From positions 496,001-560,000 of the forward strand of contig NZ_LMVM01000012.1 of the NCBI RefSeq assembly GCF_002287175.1: a stretch of DNA of 64,000 nucleotides. Direction: 5' to 3'. This document shows positions 52,335 through 60,846 of this stretch, in pieces. This stretch comes from Methanobacterium bryantii (GTDB lineage: Archaea; Methanobacteriota; Methanobacteria; Methanobacteriales; Methanobacteriaceae). The first letter of the stretch is position 1; each line of letters starts with the position of its first letter. The translations under genes and the position numbers were made by a program. Under the pieces are notes generated by a model that worked only from the letters and a program-made list of their open reading frames with translations, was not told the origin of the DNA and ran no database searches.

Positions 52335-53228
52335 TTAGAAAATTTCGTGAAGCTTGATGTTGCATGTACCGAGGTTTCCGCCGAAGTTTCCAGCGCTTAT
52401 TTTTAAGACACCTGGGACTTTGGTTGCTGCTTCGATTCCGACTTTCATTGCTTCTTTAACAGCTTCTTCGCTTACACCATCAATAACGATTTCGTATACT
52501 CCGTTTACGTCAGCTGGGATGTCGCTTTCTTCAACTTCGTCTTTTAATGTTACACACATTTTTTCGTTGGTGGAAGCATCTAAGAATTTATATTTGTTTG
52601 ATCCGACTTTAGAACCTGAAGCTACTACTCCGCCGGGGAATGGAGTTATTGCACCTTCAACTGCTCCAATTGCATCTACTGCTGCTTCTGCTGCTATTAA
52701 TGCTGATGATTGGCTGTCTCCCATTATGAAGAAGTTTCCTCCAGCAATTCCTGATTTGATTCCGAATTCACCTTCAACTAAGAAGTCTCCGGACATTATA
52801 GGAACTGAGTAGACAGTTCTTCCATCTATGTTTAATTCTTTTTCGAAACCGTCTCCGAAGAATTTCAGTTTGAATCCTACGTTTAGTTTCTCGTCAGCAT
52901 CATCAAGAGCATCGAATGCTGCTGTTGTTGCAGCGGTTAGTAAACACATTCCCACACGTTCTAATAACTCATGATCGAGTTTTTTCTTGCTCATGTTACA
53001 GATCATGATCATGTAACCTGGTCTTCCGTCAGGGGTTTCTTCTGGCGGGACATAGCAGTCTATTCCTGCCTCTGCAGGACAACCGATAACTGATGTTCCG
53101 TAACCGGTTGCTTCTGTCGCTGCTATTTTAGCCAGCTTTTTGGTAGCTGCAGTTACAAGTATGCGTGAAACCTGTATTCCAAATGCTTCAGCAAAAGTAT
53201 CTTCTATTTCTACTCCGTTTATTTCCAT
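52335..53228 (-). CDS. ftr: Formylmethanofuran:tetrahydromethanopterin formyltransferase
   Basis: A 297-residue enzyme that moves the formyl group from formylmethanofuran to tetrahydromethanopterin, the second step of CO2 reduction to methane. The N-terminus MEINGVEIEDTFAEAF and the segments CPAEAGIDCYVPPEETPDGRPG, GGNFFIMG, PFPGGVVASGSKVGS and ISAGNFGGNLG are nearly invariant in the family. Length is exactly as expected. The start is the ATG at 53228 with GGTGAT upstream; a GTG at 53237 belongs to that site. It has its own strong promoter and a terminator, so it is probably monocistronic. Confidence 0.98.
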   Translation of the reverse strand: MEINGVEIEDTFAEAFGIQVSRILVTAATKKLAKIAATEATGYGTSVIGCPAEAGIDCYVPPEETPDGRPGYMIMICNMSKKKLDHELLERVGMCLLTAATTAAFDALDDADEKLNVGFKLKFFGDGFEKELNIDGRTVYSVPIMSGDFLVEGEFGIKSGIAGGNFFIMGDSQSSALIAAEAAVDAIGAVEGAITPFPGGVVASGSKVGSNKYKFLDASTNEKMCVTLKDEVEESDIPADVNGVYEIVIDGVSEEAVKEAMKVGIEAATKVPGVLKISAGNFGGNLGTCNIKLHEIF

Positions 53229-53261
53229 GATAATCACCGTCTGATAGTCAGTTAAAAAGAA

Positions 53262-53274
53262 GTTATATATTTTT
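53262..53274 (-). promoter_or_regulatory. TATA box of ftr
   Basis: AAAATATATAACT lies 35-45 nt before the ftr ATG. With the usual spacing transcription would begin near 53242, giving a leader of about 14 nt that just contains the GGTGAT ribosome site. Two palindromes lie directly upstream of the box. Confidence 0.6.
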
Positions 53275-53280
53275 CTGTTT

Positions 53281-53342
53281 AACCTTGAAAATCATAGATT
53301 TTGCAAGGTTAAGCAAGAACGTACCTATGAAATGGTATGTTC
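53281..53342. repeat. Two palindromes upstream of the ftr promoter
   Basis: At 53281-53310 AACCTTG and AAAATC pair with GATTTT and GCAAGGTT around the loop ATA, with one unpaired base. At 53317-53342 GAACGTACC pairs with GGTATGTTC around an inner AT-GAA-AT. The design is that of the arrays at 13094 and 58845. They lie between the ftr TATA box and the 3' end of the histidine kinase gene. The remainder of the 279-nt gap is AT-rich. Confidence 0.6.
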
Positions 53343-53507
53343 TCATGTTTGATTTTTTGGTAAATTTAAAAGAGAGTTGATGATGACAATTATCTATTGG
53401 ATTAAATGGCAGATTATTGTTTTATTTAATTAAAAATGGTGTAATTTTTCACTTGAACCGTTAATTAAAAGAAATTTTATGAAATACTGTAAAGATTTTT
53501 ATCTGAC

Positions 53508-55355
53508 TTAAAAAACAATCTTAAATAGAGTTCCTGTATCTTTATAAATGTTTATACTGCCTGCTAACTGTTTTACAAGGGTAGTTACCAACTGTAATCC
53601 TAATGTTTTTGTATTGTTAAAATCAATATTTTCAGGAAATCCAATTCCATCATCGGCAACTTTAAGCACGTATTTTTCATCTTGAGGATGAAATTTAATG
53701 GATATCTTTCCTTTTTGCCCCTGTACGAAAGCATGTTTTAAAGAGTTACTAACCAGTTCATTTATAATTAAACCACAGGGAACAGCAATGTCTATATTTA
53801 GAAGAACATCTTCTACATTAATTTCTGGCTTTATAAAGTTTTTATCAATTCCGTATGAATTAAAAAGTCCAGATAATAATCTCTGGATATAATCTGCAAA
53901 ATCAATTTTTGAAAGGTCACGAGATCGATAAAGCTCTTCGTGGACCATTGCCATGGATCTAACTCGATTCCGGCTTTCATTGAGAACATTTACTGTTTTT
54001 TCATCATTTAAATATCTAGATTGAAGATTTAAAAGAGAACTTATTATCTGCATGTTGTTCTTAACTCTATGATGAATTTCCCGTAAAAGCACTTCTTTCT
54101 CCTCTAAAGAAGATTTAAGCTGAGTTTCTACTTTTTTAAGTTCTGTAATATCGCGGGTGATATACACTGCCCCTGAAAATTCACCTTTATTATTAGAAAG
54201 GGGATTTCCAACGGTTTCTACCCAAATATAATGTCCATCAGCGTGTTTAAGCCTGTGCTGTGTTCTGTTTGGTTTTAAAGTTTGGATAACTAATTGAATC
54301 GTATCTATAAGTATTTCAAAATCATCTGGATGGGTCATGCCGATAAATTCATAATCTCTTTTGCCAATGATATCTTCTGATTCATATCCAAGTAGATCTT
54401 TAATAGAAGGACTTACATATTCAAAAATGCCTTCACTGTTAACCTGGAACATTAAATCCAGCATATTATCTGTAATTAAGCTTAAATGTTCTTCTCTGTT
54501 TTTAATAGAATTCTCAATTTTTTTACGTTCGCTGATATCTTCGCATATAAACAATCTTCCAAAATAGAGGTCTTCTTTATCTCTGATTTGTTTAGAGAAT
54601 CGTCTTATAATTCTGCCATCTGTAAGTGAAATTTCATCTTCCAGGGTTGATCTGTTCTCTTCGTGGTGAAGCGGCGCACATGTTTCCATAAAGTATTCTT
54701 TATCTTCTGCCAAATGCAATATTTTTGATATAACCTCTTTATTTTTAAGTTTACCTTCTTCTATTTCTTTTTCAAGATCTTTTAAACCCCATAATTTACA
54801 AAAATTATGATTAAGGTATAAAACAGAATCAGTTTTGTTATCTACAACATAAAAAGCCAGAGGAGAATTTTCTGCCACAGAGCGAATTAGATTAATGTTC
54901 CATCTTAAGTTTTTCTCGGTCTTCTTAAGTTCTGTAATATCACGGGCAGTGCTGAGAATAAGTTTCTCAGATTTTATTTCAATGAGTTTTGAATGTATTT
55001 CTACAGGTATAATTGATTTATCTTTCTTAAAATGAGTGGATTGGAATCTTAGTTCTTGTTTCACAAGTTCTTCTGATTGAAGATTTAATTTAGAAAATTC
55101 AGGAAAATTTAAATCGTAAAGATTTGTTTTCATTAATTTATCTTTAGTATAACCCAGGAACTTGCATGCTGTTTCATTTAGGTAAAGGCAGTTTCCTTTA
55201 ATATCGTGCAGGAAAATAGGATCAACATGCATGTCTAAAATACTGGTTTTTAGCCGCAGTTCTTCTTTTAAATTACTATTTTCTTCTATTTTTCCAGTAG
55301 TGGAATGTATTTTAAATTTACCCTGCTGTTTTTTAAACAGATCTTCATCATTCAT
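53508..55355 (-). CDS. PAS-domain sensor histidine kinase (HisKA_2 type)
   Basis: A 615-residue soluble kinase. Three PAS domains cover about residues 38-145, 155-280 and 290-405 (each ends in a DITE or DISE motif), followed by the HisKA_2 phosphoacceptor LLREIHHRVKNNMQIISSLLNLQ with the histidine near residue 428 and a HATPase domain with NELVSNSLKHA, DDGIGF and the final G-x-G-like LGLQLV segment. No membrane helix or signal peptide is present, so it senses a cytosolic signal. No response regulator gene lies next to it. The ATG at 55355 is preceded by GAGG at 7 nt; a TTG at 55361 is less likely. Confidence 0.92.
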   Translation of the reverse strand: MNDEDLFKKQQGKFKIHSTTGKIEENSNLKEELRLKTSILDMHVDPIFLHDIKGNCLYLNETACKFLGYTKDKLMKTNLYDLNFPEFSKLNLQSEELVKQELRFQSTHFKKDKSIIPVEIHSKLIEIKSEKLILSTARDITELKKTEKNLRWNINLIRSVAENSPLAFYVVDNKTDSVLYLNHNFCKLWGLKDLEKEIEEGKLKNKEVISKILHLAEDKEYFMETCAPLHHEENRSTLEDEISLTDGRIIRRFSKQIRDKEDLYFGRLFICEDISERKKIENSIKNREEHLSLITDNMLDLMFQVNSEGIFEYVSPSIKDLLGYESEDIIGKRDYEFIGMTHPDDFEILIDTIQLVIQTLKPNRTQHRLKHADGHYIWVETVGNPLSNNKGEFSGAVYITRDITELKKVETQLKSSLEEKEVLLREIHHRVKNNMQIISSLLNLQSRYLNDEKTVNVLNESRNRVRSMAMVHEELYRSRDLSKIDFADYIQRLLSGLFNSYGIDKNFIKPEINVEDVLLNIDIAVPCGLIINELVSNSLKHAFVQGQKGKISIKFHPQDEKYVLKVADDGIGFPENIDFNNTKTLGLQLVTTLVKQLAGSINIYKDTGTLFKIVF

Positions 55356-55529
55356 GCACAATCCTCTAATTTAAGATGTTTATTAGAGTATAGCATATAA
55401 TAATATTTAAAATATTATCAATTTCATATTTAAAATCGATAAATAGAAAAAATATTGTACATTGAGCTTATTTTTACTAAAAAGTAGAGTTGAGCATATC
55501 TCAGGATTATTTTAGGTATTCTGATTTTG

Positions 55530-56549
55530 TCAACTGTTTTTACTAAAAATTTTGTCTACAACGCCTGTTCCAAAATAAGGAAGTACAGCAGTACCTATGA
55601 TTGTGGTCATCCAGAATGAAATCAGCCTTTCAACTATAGTTGCTGCAGCACTTATGGATGGTGGAACACCTGCAGCAGAAAATAAAATTATCATTACACC
55701 ATCAACTGCACCCAGGCCTCCTGGAAGAAGGGGTATCATTCCAAGCAGGGTAGAAATTATAAAAACTTCTGCTATTAATAGGAGCGATACTTCCGCGTTG
55801 AATGCGGAAAATACAATGTAAACTCTTAATATTTCAAAAATCCAGATTACAAAGGAAAGTGGGAGTCCATACATCAAAACATTTCTATCTTTTATCATGG
55901 TTCTCATGCTGTTTTGGAAACCATGAATAACAGTTAATGCTTTTTCTTCAAGTGTACTGTGTTCCTTTCTAGAAAATCGTTTTATTACCTTTACAAGCCA
56001 TAATGTGGCTTTTTTACCGAATTCTTTATTTATGGACATGTATAATGCCACTATAAATAGAATAAGCAGGGCTATAACTGCAATTGTAAGGCCTATTACT
56101 ACCAGTTCTGATAAAGTCATGAATAAAACTAGAGAAATTATGGTTATAACGGCTAGAACCATGAAAGGAAATGTATCAAGTCCTCTATCTGCTATCACTG
56201 TTGCAAAAGACTTTTCGAAGGTTGTTTTTGAGTATTTACTTAATATATATCCCCTTACTGGCTCTCCTCCTCCTCTTCCGCTTGGAGTTAGGTTATTAAT
56301 AGCCATACCTACCATTAACATGGGAAGGAGATGAATTTTTTTAATGTTAATGTCTACAGAATTCACATTTATTGCCCATCGCTGGGTCCATAAACCATAA
56401 ATTGCAAACTGTATAAGTACTGCAAGAATCAGATACCATGGATTTGCTAATTCAACTGCACTTACAATTTTGCTTGGCCCTATAATCAGAACCATAGCTG
56501 CGAGAATCCCAAATCCTACGAGTGATAAGATCAAAGTGCTATGTTTCAT
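55530..56549 (-). CDS. UPF0104/AglD-like membrane protein (LPG synthase TM family)
   Basis: A 339-residue membrane protein with about eight helices of the lysylphosphatidylglycerol synthase transmembrane/UPF0104 family. NNLTPSGRGGGEPVRGYIL is the family signature near residue 85, with ATVIADRGLDTFPF and IPLLPGGLGAVDG further on. In archaea, AglD-type proteins with this part act in lipid or glycolipid transfer; this stand-alone version has no soluble catalytic domain. A weak AAGGG lies before the ATG. Confidence 0.85.
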   Translation of the reverse strand: MKHSTLILSLVGFGILAAMVLIIGPSKIVSAVELANPWYLILAVLIQFAIYGLWTQRWAINVNSVDINIKKIHLLPMLMVGMAINNLTPSGRGGGEPVRGYILSKYSKTTFEKSFATVIADRGLDTFPFMVLAVITIISLVLFMTLSELVVIGLTIAVIALLILFIVALYMSINKEFGKKATLWLVKVIKRFSRKEHSTLEEKALTVIHGFQNSMRTMIKDRNVLMYGLPLSFVIWIFEILRVYIVFSAFNAEVSLLLIAEVFIISTLLGMIPLLPGGLGAVDGVMIILFSAAGVPPSISAAATIVERLISFWMTTIIGTAVLPYFGTGVVDKIFSKNS

Positions 56550-56690
56550 ATTTTCTGCCCTTATTTGAGTTATACATATATAAAATTTTAATATCGGTTG
56601 TGATATTTAACATTACTAATTTTATCTCACATTCAATTATTAAACAGTTAATTTAAGATTTTTGATAATGTATACAACATAGTATATAAC

Positions 56691-56720
56691 TTTCGCTCAT
56701 GTCTTATAATCGTGGGCATG
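56691..56720 (+). repeat. Third copy of the CGCTCATGT element
   Basis: TTTCGCTCATGTCTTATAAT followed by CGTGGGCATG matches the two inverted copies at 11936-12095. It lies in the 302-nt gap 56550-56851 between the AglD-like and phosphodiesterase genes, with no inverted partner nearby. A separate small palindrome GGATAC...GTATCC lies about 60 nt downstream. Nothing else is recognised in the gap. Confidence 0.5.
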
Positions 56721-56851
56721 AATTATATTTTATGTTAAATTGTAATTATGGAATTAATCTTTAAAACATGTAAACTTACTTCAGGATACAAAATTTACAG
56801 TATCCTATCACTTTAGGGGCGATAAAATAGTTACTATCTGTTAATTAATTA

Positions 56852-57334
56852 TTATAAAACAATAGGTTCATAGCTTAAATCTTCAGGATCAAGCAGTACA
56901 ACCGTTTTTTTACCAGATAGGTATCCGCATATTTCTCCAGGGTTAATCATCATGCATTTTCCCTGTTTAACTTCTAGTTTATGTGTATGTCCCCGTATAA
57001 CAATATCATAATTCCCGCTTTTAACGAGAGCTGTCACAATATCTTCAGTTGTGCCGTGAATAACTGCAATTTTTTTCCCATGCAATTCAAGTTCTTGAAA
57101 ATCATTGTGGTAGCAAATACCTTTAAAAAAATGCCGTAAACCATCTCGTTCGCCGTCATTATTCCCAAAAACGGCTCTAAATTCTGCATTGAGATTTTTA
57201 ATTTCTTTAGCAGCGAATGGTGAAATCATATCCCCAGCATGTATTACTAATTCTACTTTTGCTTCATTGAAAAATTTGACGGCTTCCCTTATTGCAGGTA
57301 AATTATCATGTGAGTCTGACATTATACCAATCAT
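56852..57334 (-). CDS. YfcE/MJ0936-type metallophosphodiesterase
   Basis: A 160-residue calcineurin-like phosphodiesterase: GIMSDSHDN, HAGDM, FGNNDGE, VIHG and GHTHK give all metal-ligand motifs. Relatives hydrolyse bis-p-nitrophenyl phosphate and possibly cyclic nucleotides; the true substrate is open. The start is the ATG at 57334: no ribosome site precedes it, but TTTTATACA lies about 28 nt upstream, which suits a leaderless transcript, and the protein then begins MIGIMSDSHDN as homologues do. Divergent from the TRAM gene. Confidence 0.9.
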   Translation of the reverse strand: MIGIMSDSHDNLPAIREAVKFFNEAKVELVIHAGDMISPFAAKEIKNLNAEFRAVFGNNDGERDGLRHFFKGICYHNDFQELELHGKKIAVIHGTTEDIVTALVKSGNYDIVIRGHTHKLEVKQGKCMMINPGEICGYLSGKKTVVLLDPEDLSYEPIVL

Positions 57335-57447
57335 ATTTTTATTTATGTAAATAATCTGTATAAAATTGATCATTTATCTTAAATAAAATCAATCTTTTTG
57401 AAATTATTAATAACAATATTTATATATATCTAAAATAAAGAATATTT

Positions 57448-57467
57448 TAAGCTAGTTTTCTAGCTTA
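57448..57467 (+). promoter_or_regulatory. 8-bp hairpin at the 5' end of the TRAM mRNA
   Basis: TAAGCTAG-TTTT-CTAGCTTA is a perfect 8-bp stem with a TTTT loop. A TATA box TTTATATATATC lies at about 57419-57430, so transcription should start near 57450, within or at the base of the hairpin. The ribosome site GTGATGAA begins a few nt after the stem. It may affect mRNA stability or translation of the RNA-binding TRAM protein. Confidence 0.5.
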
Positions 57468-57482
57468 TTAGGATGTGATGAA

Positions 57483-57725
57483 TTGTTTAGAAATAATTAC
57501 GGAAGAGATAATTTCTCAGATAAAGGACCTTCAGCTCCTATTAATGTAGGAGACGAATACGATGTTAAAATTGAAGATGTTGGAAGAGATGGCGACGGAA
57601 TCGCAAGAATAGAAGGATTTGTTGTCTTTGTATCAGGAGCAAAACTGGGCGATGAAGTTAAAATCAAAATTAACTCAACAAGAAGAAACTTCGGTTTTGC
57701 TGATATAGTTGAAGATGTTGAATAA
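57483..57725 (+). CDS. TRAM-domain RNA-binding protein
   Basis: An 80-residue protein: a short glycine/asparagine-rich N-terminus (FRNNYGRDNFSDKG) and one TRAM domain, VGDEYDVKIEDVGRDGDGIARI and SGAKLGDEVKIKI. Single TRAM proteins of methanogens bind tRNA and other RNAs, and are linked to cold adaptation, where they act like RNA chaperones. The start codon is TTG, a few nt after GTGATG. A hairpin lies in its leader. Divergent from the phosphodiesterase gene. Confidence 0.92.
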   Translation: MFRNNYGRDNFSDKGPSAPINVGDEYDVKIEDVGRDGDGIARIEGFVVFVSGAKLGDEVKIKINSTRRNFGFADIVEDVE

Positions 57726-58038
57726 ACTTAAATTAAATTTAATTTAATTAATAAGTCTTGAAAATAATGATTTTCACGACACTTCACTCTTTTTTTAATA
57801 TTTAAACTTATTTTTTTTGTATTTGATTGTTACTTGATAGTTAATTCATATATTGAACTTAAATTTTAAAGCGTTACTCATTTCTATTATTATATTGACT
57901 TAAAGTAAAAATTATAATCATCTCATATAATCAAAAATTATTTTAGTATTTTAATCATACTTTAATCTTTATATTTAATAGGCAGTTATTACATAACTTA
58001 TGTTAACGTGACTAAGATGTGATAGGAGGTGTAACAAA
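57726..58038. other. Intergenic region with one AAAAT/ATTTT palindrome
   Basis: The 313-nt gap between the TRAM and slipin genes is AT-rich. Directly behind the TRAM gene, 57755-57780 forms a hairpin with outer GTC/GAC and inner TGAAAAT/ATTTTCA, a single unit of the palindrome type seen at 13094. A TATA-like CTTTATATTTAATAGG near 57965 probably serves the slipin gene. No ORF. Confidence 0.5.
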
Positions 58039-58812
58039 ATGGCTGATCTCGTAACGCTTTTTATTGTGGGAATCATAATTTTGATTATTTTAGGTCTTTC
58101 AATACGTGTAGTAAATCAATATGAAAGAGGGGTGCATTTTAGGTTTGGTAGAGTAATAGGGGTTAAAGATCCTGGTTTGCGCCTGATTATTCCTGTAGTG
58201 GATAGGTTGGATAAAGTATCCCTTAGGATTGTCACTATGCCTATTCCTTCCCAGAGAATAATAACTCAGGATAATGTATCAATTGATGTGGCTGCAGTTG
58301 CATATTTTAAGGTTGTTAACGCATATGATGCAGTTGTTGCAATTGAAAATTACAACAGAGCAGTTAACCAGATTGCTCAGACTACTATGAGAAATGTAAT
58401 TGGACAGTTCCTGTTGGATGATGTTTTATCTTCAACTTCAAAGATAAACGAAAGAATTAAGGAGATAATTGATAAACACAGCGAACCATGGGGTGTACAG
58501 GTCACTGCTGTAGAAATTAAAGATATCAACTTACCTGAAACAATGAGGAGATCCATGGCAAGGCAGGCTGAAGCAGAAAGAGAAAAAAGAGCTAAAATTA
58601 TTTCTGCTGAAGGTGAATTCCTTTCAGCTAAAAAACTTGGTGATGCTGCAGATATAATAACTGCACACCCAATAGCGCTTCAATTACGTAACTTACAGGT
58701 GCTGCTTGAGATAGCAAGTGAGAAGAATTCTACCATAGTGTTCCCTGCAAGCTTCATGTCAACAGTTAGGGACTTAAAGGACTTCATGGAATCAGAAGTG
58801 AAGGCTGAGTAA
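58039..58812 (+). CDS. Slipin/stomatin-family (SPFH) protein
   Basis: A 257-residue SPFH protein. One N-terminal helix (about residues 5-25) anchors it, then NQYERGVHFRFGRVIGVKDPG starts the SPFH domain, with IPSQRIITQDNVSIDVAAVAYF and WGVQVTAVEIKDI; the C-terminal helix (SMARQAEAEREKRAKIISAEGE) mediates oligomers. Slipins organise membrane domains and are often cut by the NfeD protease, but no nfeD gene is adjacent. A perfect AGGAGGTG lies 7 nt before the ATG. Confidence 0.95.
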   Translation: MADLVTLFIVGIIILIILGLSIRVVNQYERGVHFRFGRVIGVKDPGLRLIIPVVDRLDKVSLRIVTMPIPSQRIITQDNVSIDVAAVAYFKVVNAYDAVVAIENYNRAVNQIAQTTMRNVIGQFLLDDVLSSTSKINERIKEIIDKHSEPWGVQVTAVEIKDINLPETMRRSMARQAEAEREKRAKIISAEGEFLSAKKLGDAADIITAHPIALQLRNLQVLLEIASEKNSTIVFPASFMSTVRDLKDFMESEVKAE

Positions 58813-58844
58813 AAGACATAATCCTTTCTTTTATTTTTTTTTAT

Positions 58845-58970
58845 TTGAAAATCTAAGCTTACAAACACTGCCAAAAACTTGTTTTTTGAGGGATTTTCAA
58901 CTGGAAAATCATAGATTTTTACATGTTTGAACATCTACGATTTTCAACCGTAAAAATCATAGATTTTTAC
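58845..58970. repeat. Palindrome array behind the slipin gene
   Basis: TTGAAAATC at 58845-58853 pairs with GATTTTCAA at 58892-58900 as an outer stem. AAAATC-ATA-GATTTT lies at 58905-58919, ATGTT/AACAT at 58923-58934, and a perfect 9-bp pair GTAAAAATC/GATTTTTAC with loop ATA at 58950-58970. The 392-nt gap to trkA holds nothing else but AT-rich promoter-like DNA. Confidence 0.7.
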
Positions 58971-59204
58971 ATGCTGACTAACGTGTATTTAGTTTAAGAA
59001 ATCTTAGTTTATTCCATTTGTTATTTAGACGTTTGTAAGTTGCTTTAATTACAGGTGATATGATAGTTAAAAATTTATTATTAGATATACATTTTTATAG
59101 TATGATGAGAAATATTTGAAAGTCTAACGATTCAAATAAATTAATGAATTAATTAATAAAAATTATTTTATTATTCTTAAAATACTCACAATAGAGGCGT
59201 AAAG

Positions 59205-59855
59205 ATGTATATAGTGATAATGGGTGCAGGAAGAGTTGGATTAAATCTTGCATCTAACTTAGTTAGTCGAGGGCATGACGTGACCCTTATTGAAAGCGAT
59301 GACAGCTTATGTGGCAATGCAGCGGCTGAATTGGATGCATTAGTTATTTGTGGTAACGGCACTGATACAAAAACGCTTGAAGAGGCAAATGTAAGTGAGG
59401 CAGATGTTTTTGTTGCAGCTACTGGAAATGATGAGGCAAATCTTCTTTCCTGTATACTTGTAAAACAGTATAATATTTCTAAGGTTATCGCAAGGTTAAG
59501 CAACCCTGATCATGAAGAAGCATTTAAAAAAGTAGGAATAGATGATGTTATAAGTCCAGAGCTTACAGCAGCAGGGTACCTCGAAAAATTAATAACAAGG
59601 CCAAAGGTGGCTGACTTAATAGTTATTGGAAAGGGTGATGCTGAAATACTGGACCTTACAGTAAAAAATACTAAGGTTATAGGGAAGAAAATTAGCGAAA
59701 TTAACCCTACAGATGATTATATAATTGTGGCCCTGTATAAAAATGGTGAAATAACCATTCCTAAGGCGGATATGGTTTTAAATGACGGGGATAAAGTATC
59801 AATTCTCGTTAAAAACCGCGCTGTAAAGGATGTTGTGAAGACATTTACAAAATAA
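59205..59855 (+). CDS. trkA: TrkA potassium-uptake regulatory protein
   Basis: A 216-residue peripheral membrane protein with RCK-N (MYIVIMGAGRVGLNLASNL, residues 1-120, G-x-G-x-x-G dinucleotide site, acidic E29 for NAD(H)) and TrkA-C (residues about 135-216, LTVKNTKVIGKKISEI). It gates a TrkH-type K+ channel in answer to nucleotide binding; no trkH gene is in the window. AGAGGCG precedes the ATG. Confidence 0.95.
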   Translation: MYIVIMGAGRVGLNLASNLVSRGHDVTLIESDDSLCGNAAAELDALVICGNGTDTKTLEEANVSEADVFVAATGNDEANLLSCILVKQYNISKVIARLSNPDHEEAFKKVGIDDVISPELTAAGYLEKLITRPKVADLIVIGKGDAEILDLTVKNTKVIGKKISEINPTDDYIIVALYKNGEITIPKADMVLNDGDKVSILVKNRAVKDVVKTFTK

Positions 59856-59922
59856 ATGTATAAATTTCTTATTTTAAAATAGTTTTAAACTAAATTAATT
59901 ATTTTTTTAGGTTTATTTTCAG

Positions 59923-60846
59923 TTATATTAAGGTTATAATAAAGCATAATGCTGCTACAAATATCCATTCTCCATCAACCAGCAGATCTGTAGCATATTT
60001 GGGAACTTTTTCAGTATTACAGAAATAGTGGATATACCAGTATCCGTAAATGATACAGAAAACCAACACTGGAAGATAACGTGTAAAAAAACCCCAGTAA
60101 ATGGATAATGCAAGCCATGGAATAAGTGAAGAATGAATTGCTAATAACAATTTTTTGGTTTTTGTCCGTCCGATAACAACAGGGATGGTTTTTATATTGT
60201 TCTCTCGGTCCCCTTCTATGTCTCTTACATCAAAAATAACTGCATTTACAACTAGTTTAATGAAAATGAAAAATGATAATAAGATTGTGATTATGGTAGA
60301 TTTGTATAAACATGTTAATGGAAGTGCAATTATTTCAATTGTCCAACTTAGGGCTGCGGTAACATTTTTTGCATAGGTTATATTTTTTAAACGTGGAATA
60401 TTGAGGGGTATATTTACACTATATAAAATTCCAGCAAATAATGGGAAGAGCAGAATAATTACAGCTAAAATATTAACAAAAAACCCCAATAAAAGAGTAG
60501 TAGTATAAGATAATACTGTTATAATCAGAATAAATTTTTCATTACCTAAAACGTAATTCTTTCTTTCGGGTGAATTGATTGAATCTTCATATTTATCTGT
60601 TAATTTATTTAAGTTGTATATGCTGAGAATTACAAAAAACATTGCTAAAAGTAAGTTAATGTTTGGTACAATATCTAACAATAAAAATGAAAAATATATT
60701 AATGAAAAACCAACGGAAGATATAAATAGTGAGTTTATTATTAAAAATAATATTAAATTTTTAATTTGTAAAAATAATTTATTAATTAACTTTTTTTGAT
60801 TTTTTGAGATAGTATTCAAATAATTTTTGTCCCCATACAATGGCAT
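59923..60846 (-). CDS. UbiA-family prenyltransferase-like membrane protein
   Basis: A 307-residue protein with eight or nine helices. The two aspartate-rich regions of UbiA enzymes are recognisable: NLNKLTDKYED near 90-105 and DVRDIEGDRENNIKTIPVVIGR near 210-230. The first is divergent from the usual N-D-x-x-D-x-x-x-D, the second is well kept. UbiA proteins attach isoprenoid chains to acceptors. The ATG at 60846 follows GTGAT by about 7 nt and makes the gene overlap the FilR1 gene by 65 nt, so the two are cotranscribed. Acceptor unknown. Confidence 0.8.
   Translation of the reverse strand: MPLYGDKNYLNTISKNQKKLINKLFLQIKNLILFLIINSLFISSVGFSLIYFSFLLLDIVPNINLLLAMFFVILSIYNLNKLTDKYEDSINSPERKNYVLGNEKFILIITVLSYTTTLLLGFFVNILAVIILLFPLFAGILYSVNIPLNIPRLKNITYAKNVTAALSWTIEIIALPLTCLYKSTIITILLSFFIFIKLVVNAVIFDVRDIEGDRENNIKTIPVVIGRTKTKKLLLAIHSSLIPWLALSIYWGFFTRYLPVLVFCIIYGYWYIHYFCNTEKVPKYATDLLVDGEWIFVAALCFIITLI

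Noticed and set aside
52335..53228. Methenyltetrahydromethanopterin cyclohydrolase (mch)
   Set aside because: The N-terminus and the CPAEAGIDCYVPPEETPDG stretch are those of formyltransferase Ftr; Mch has a different sequence and length.
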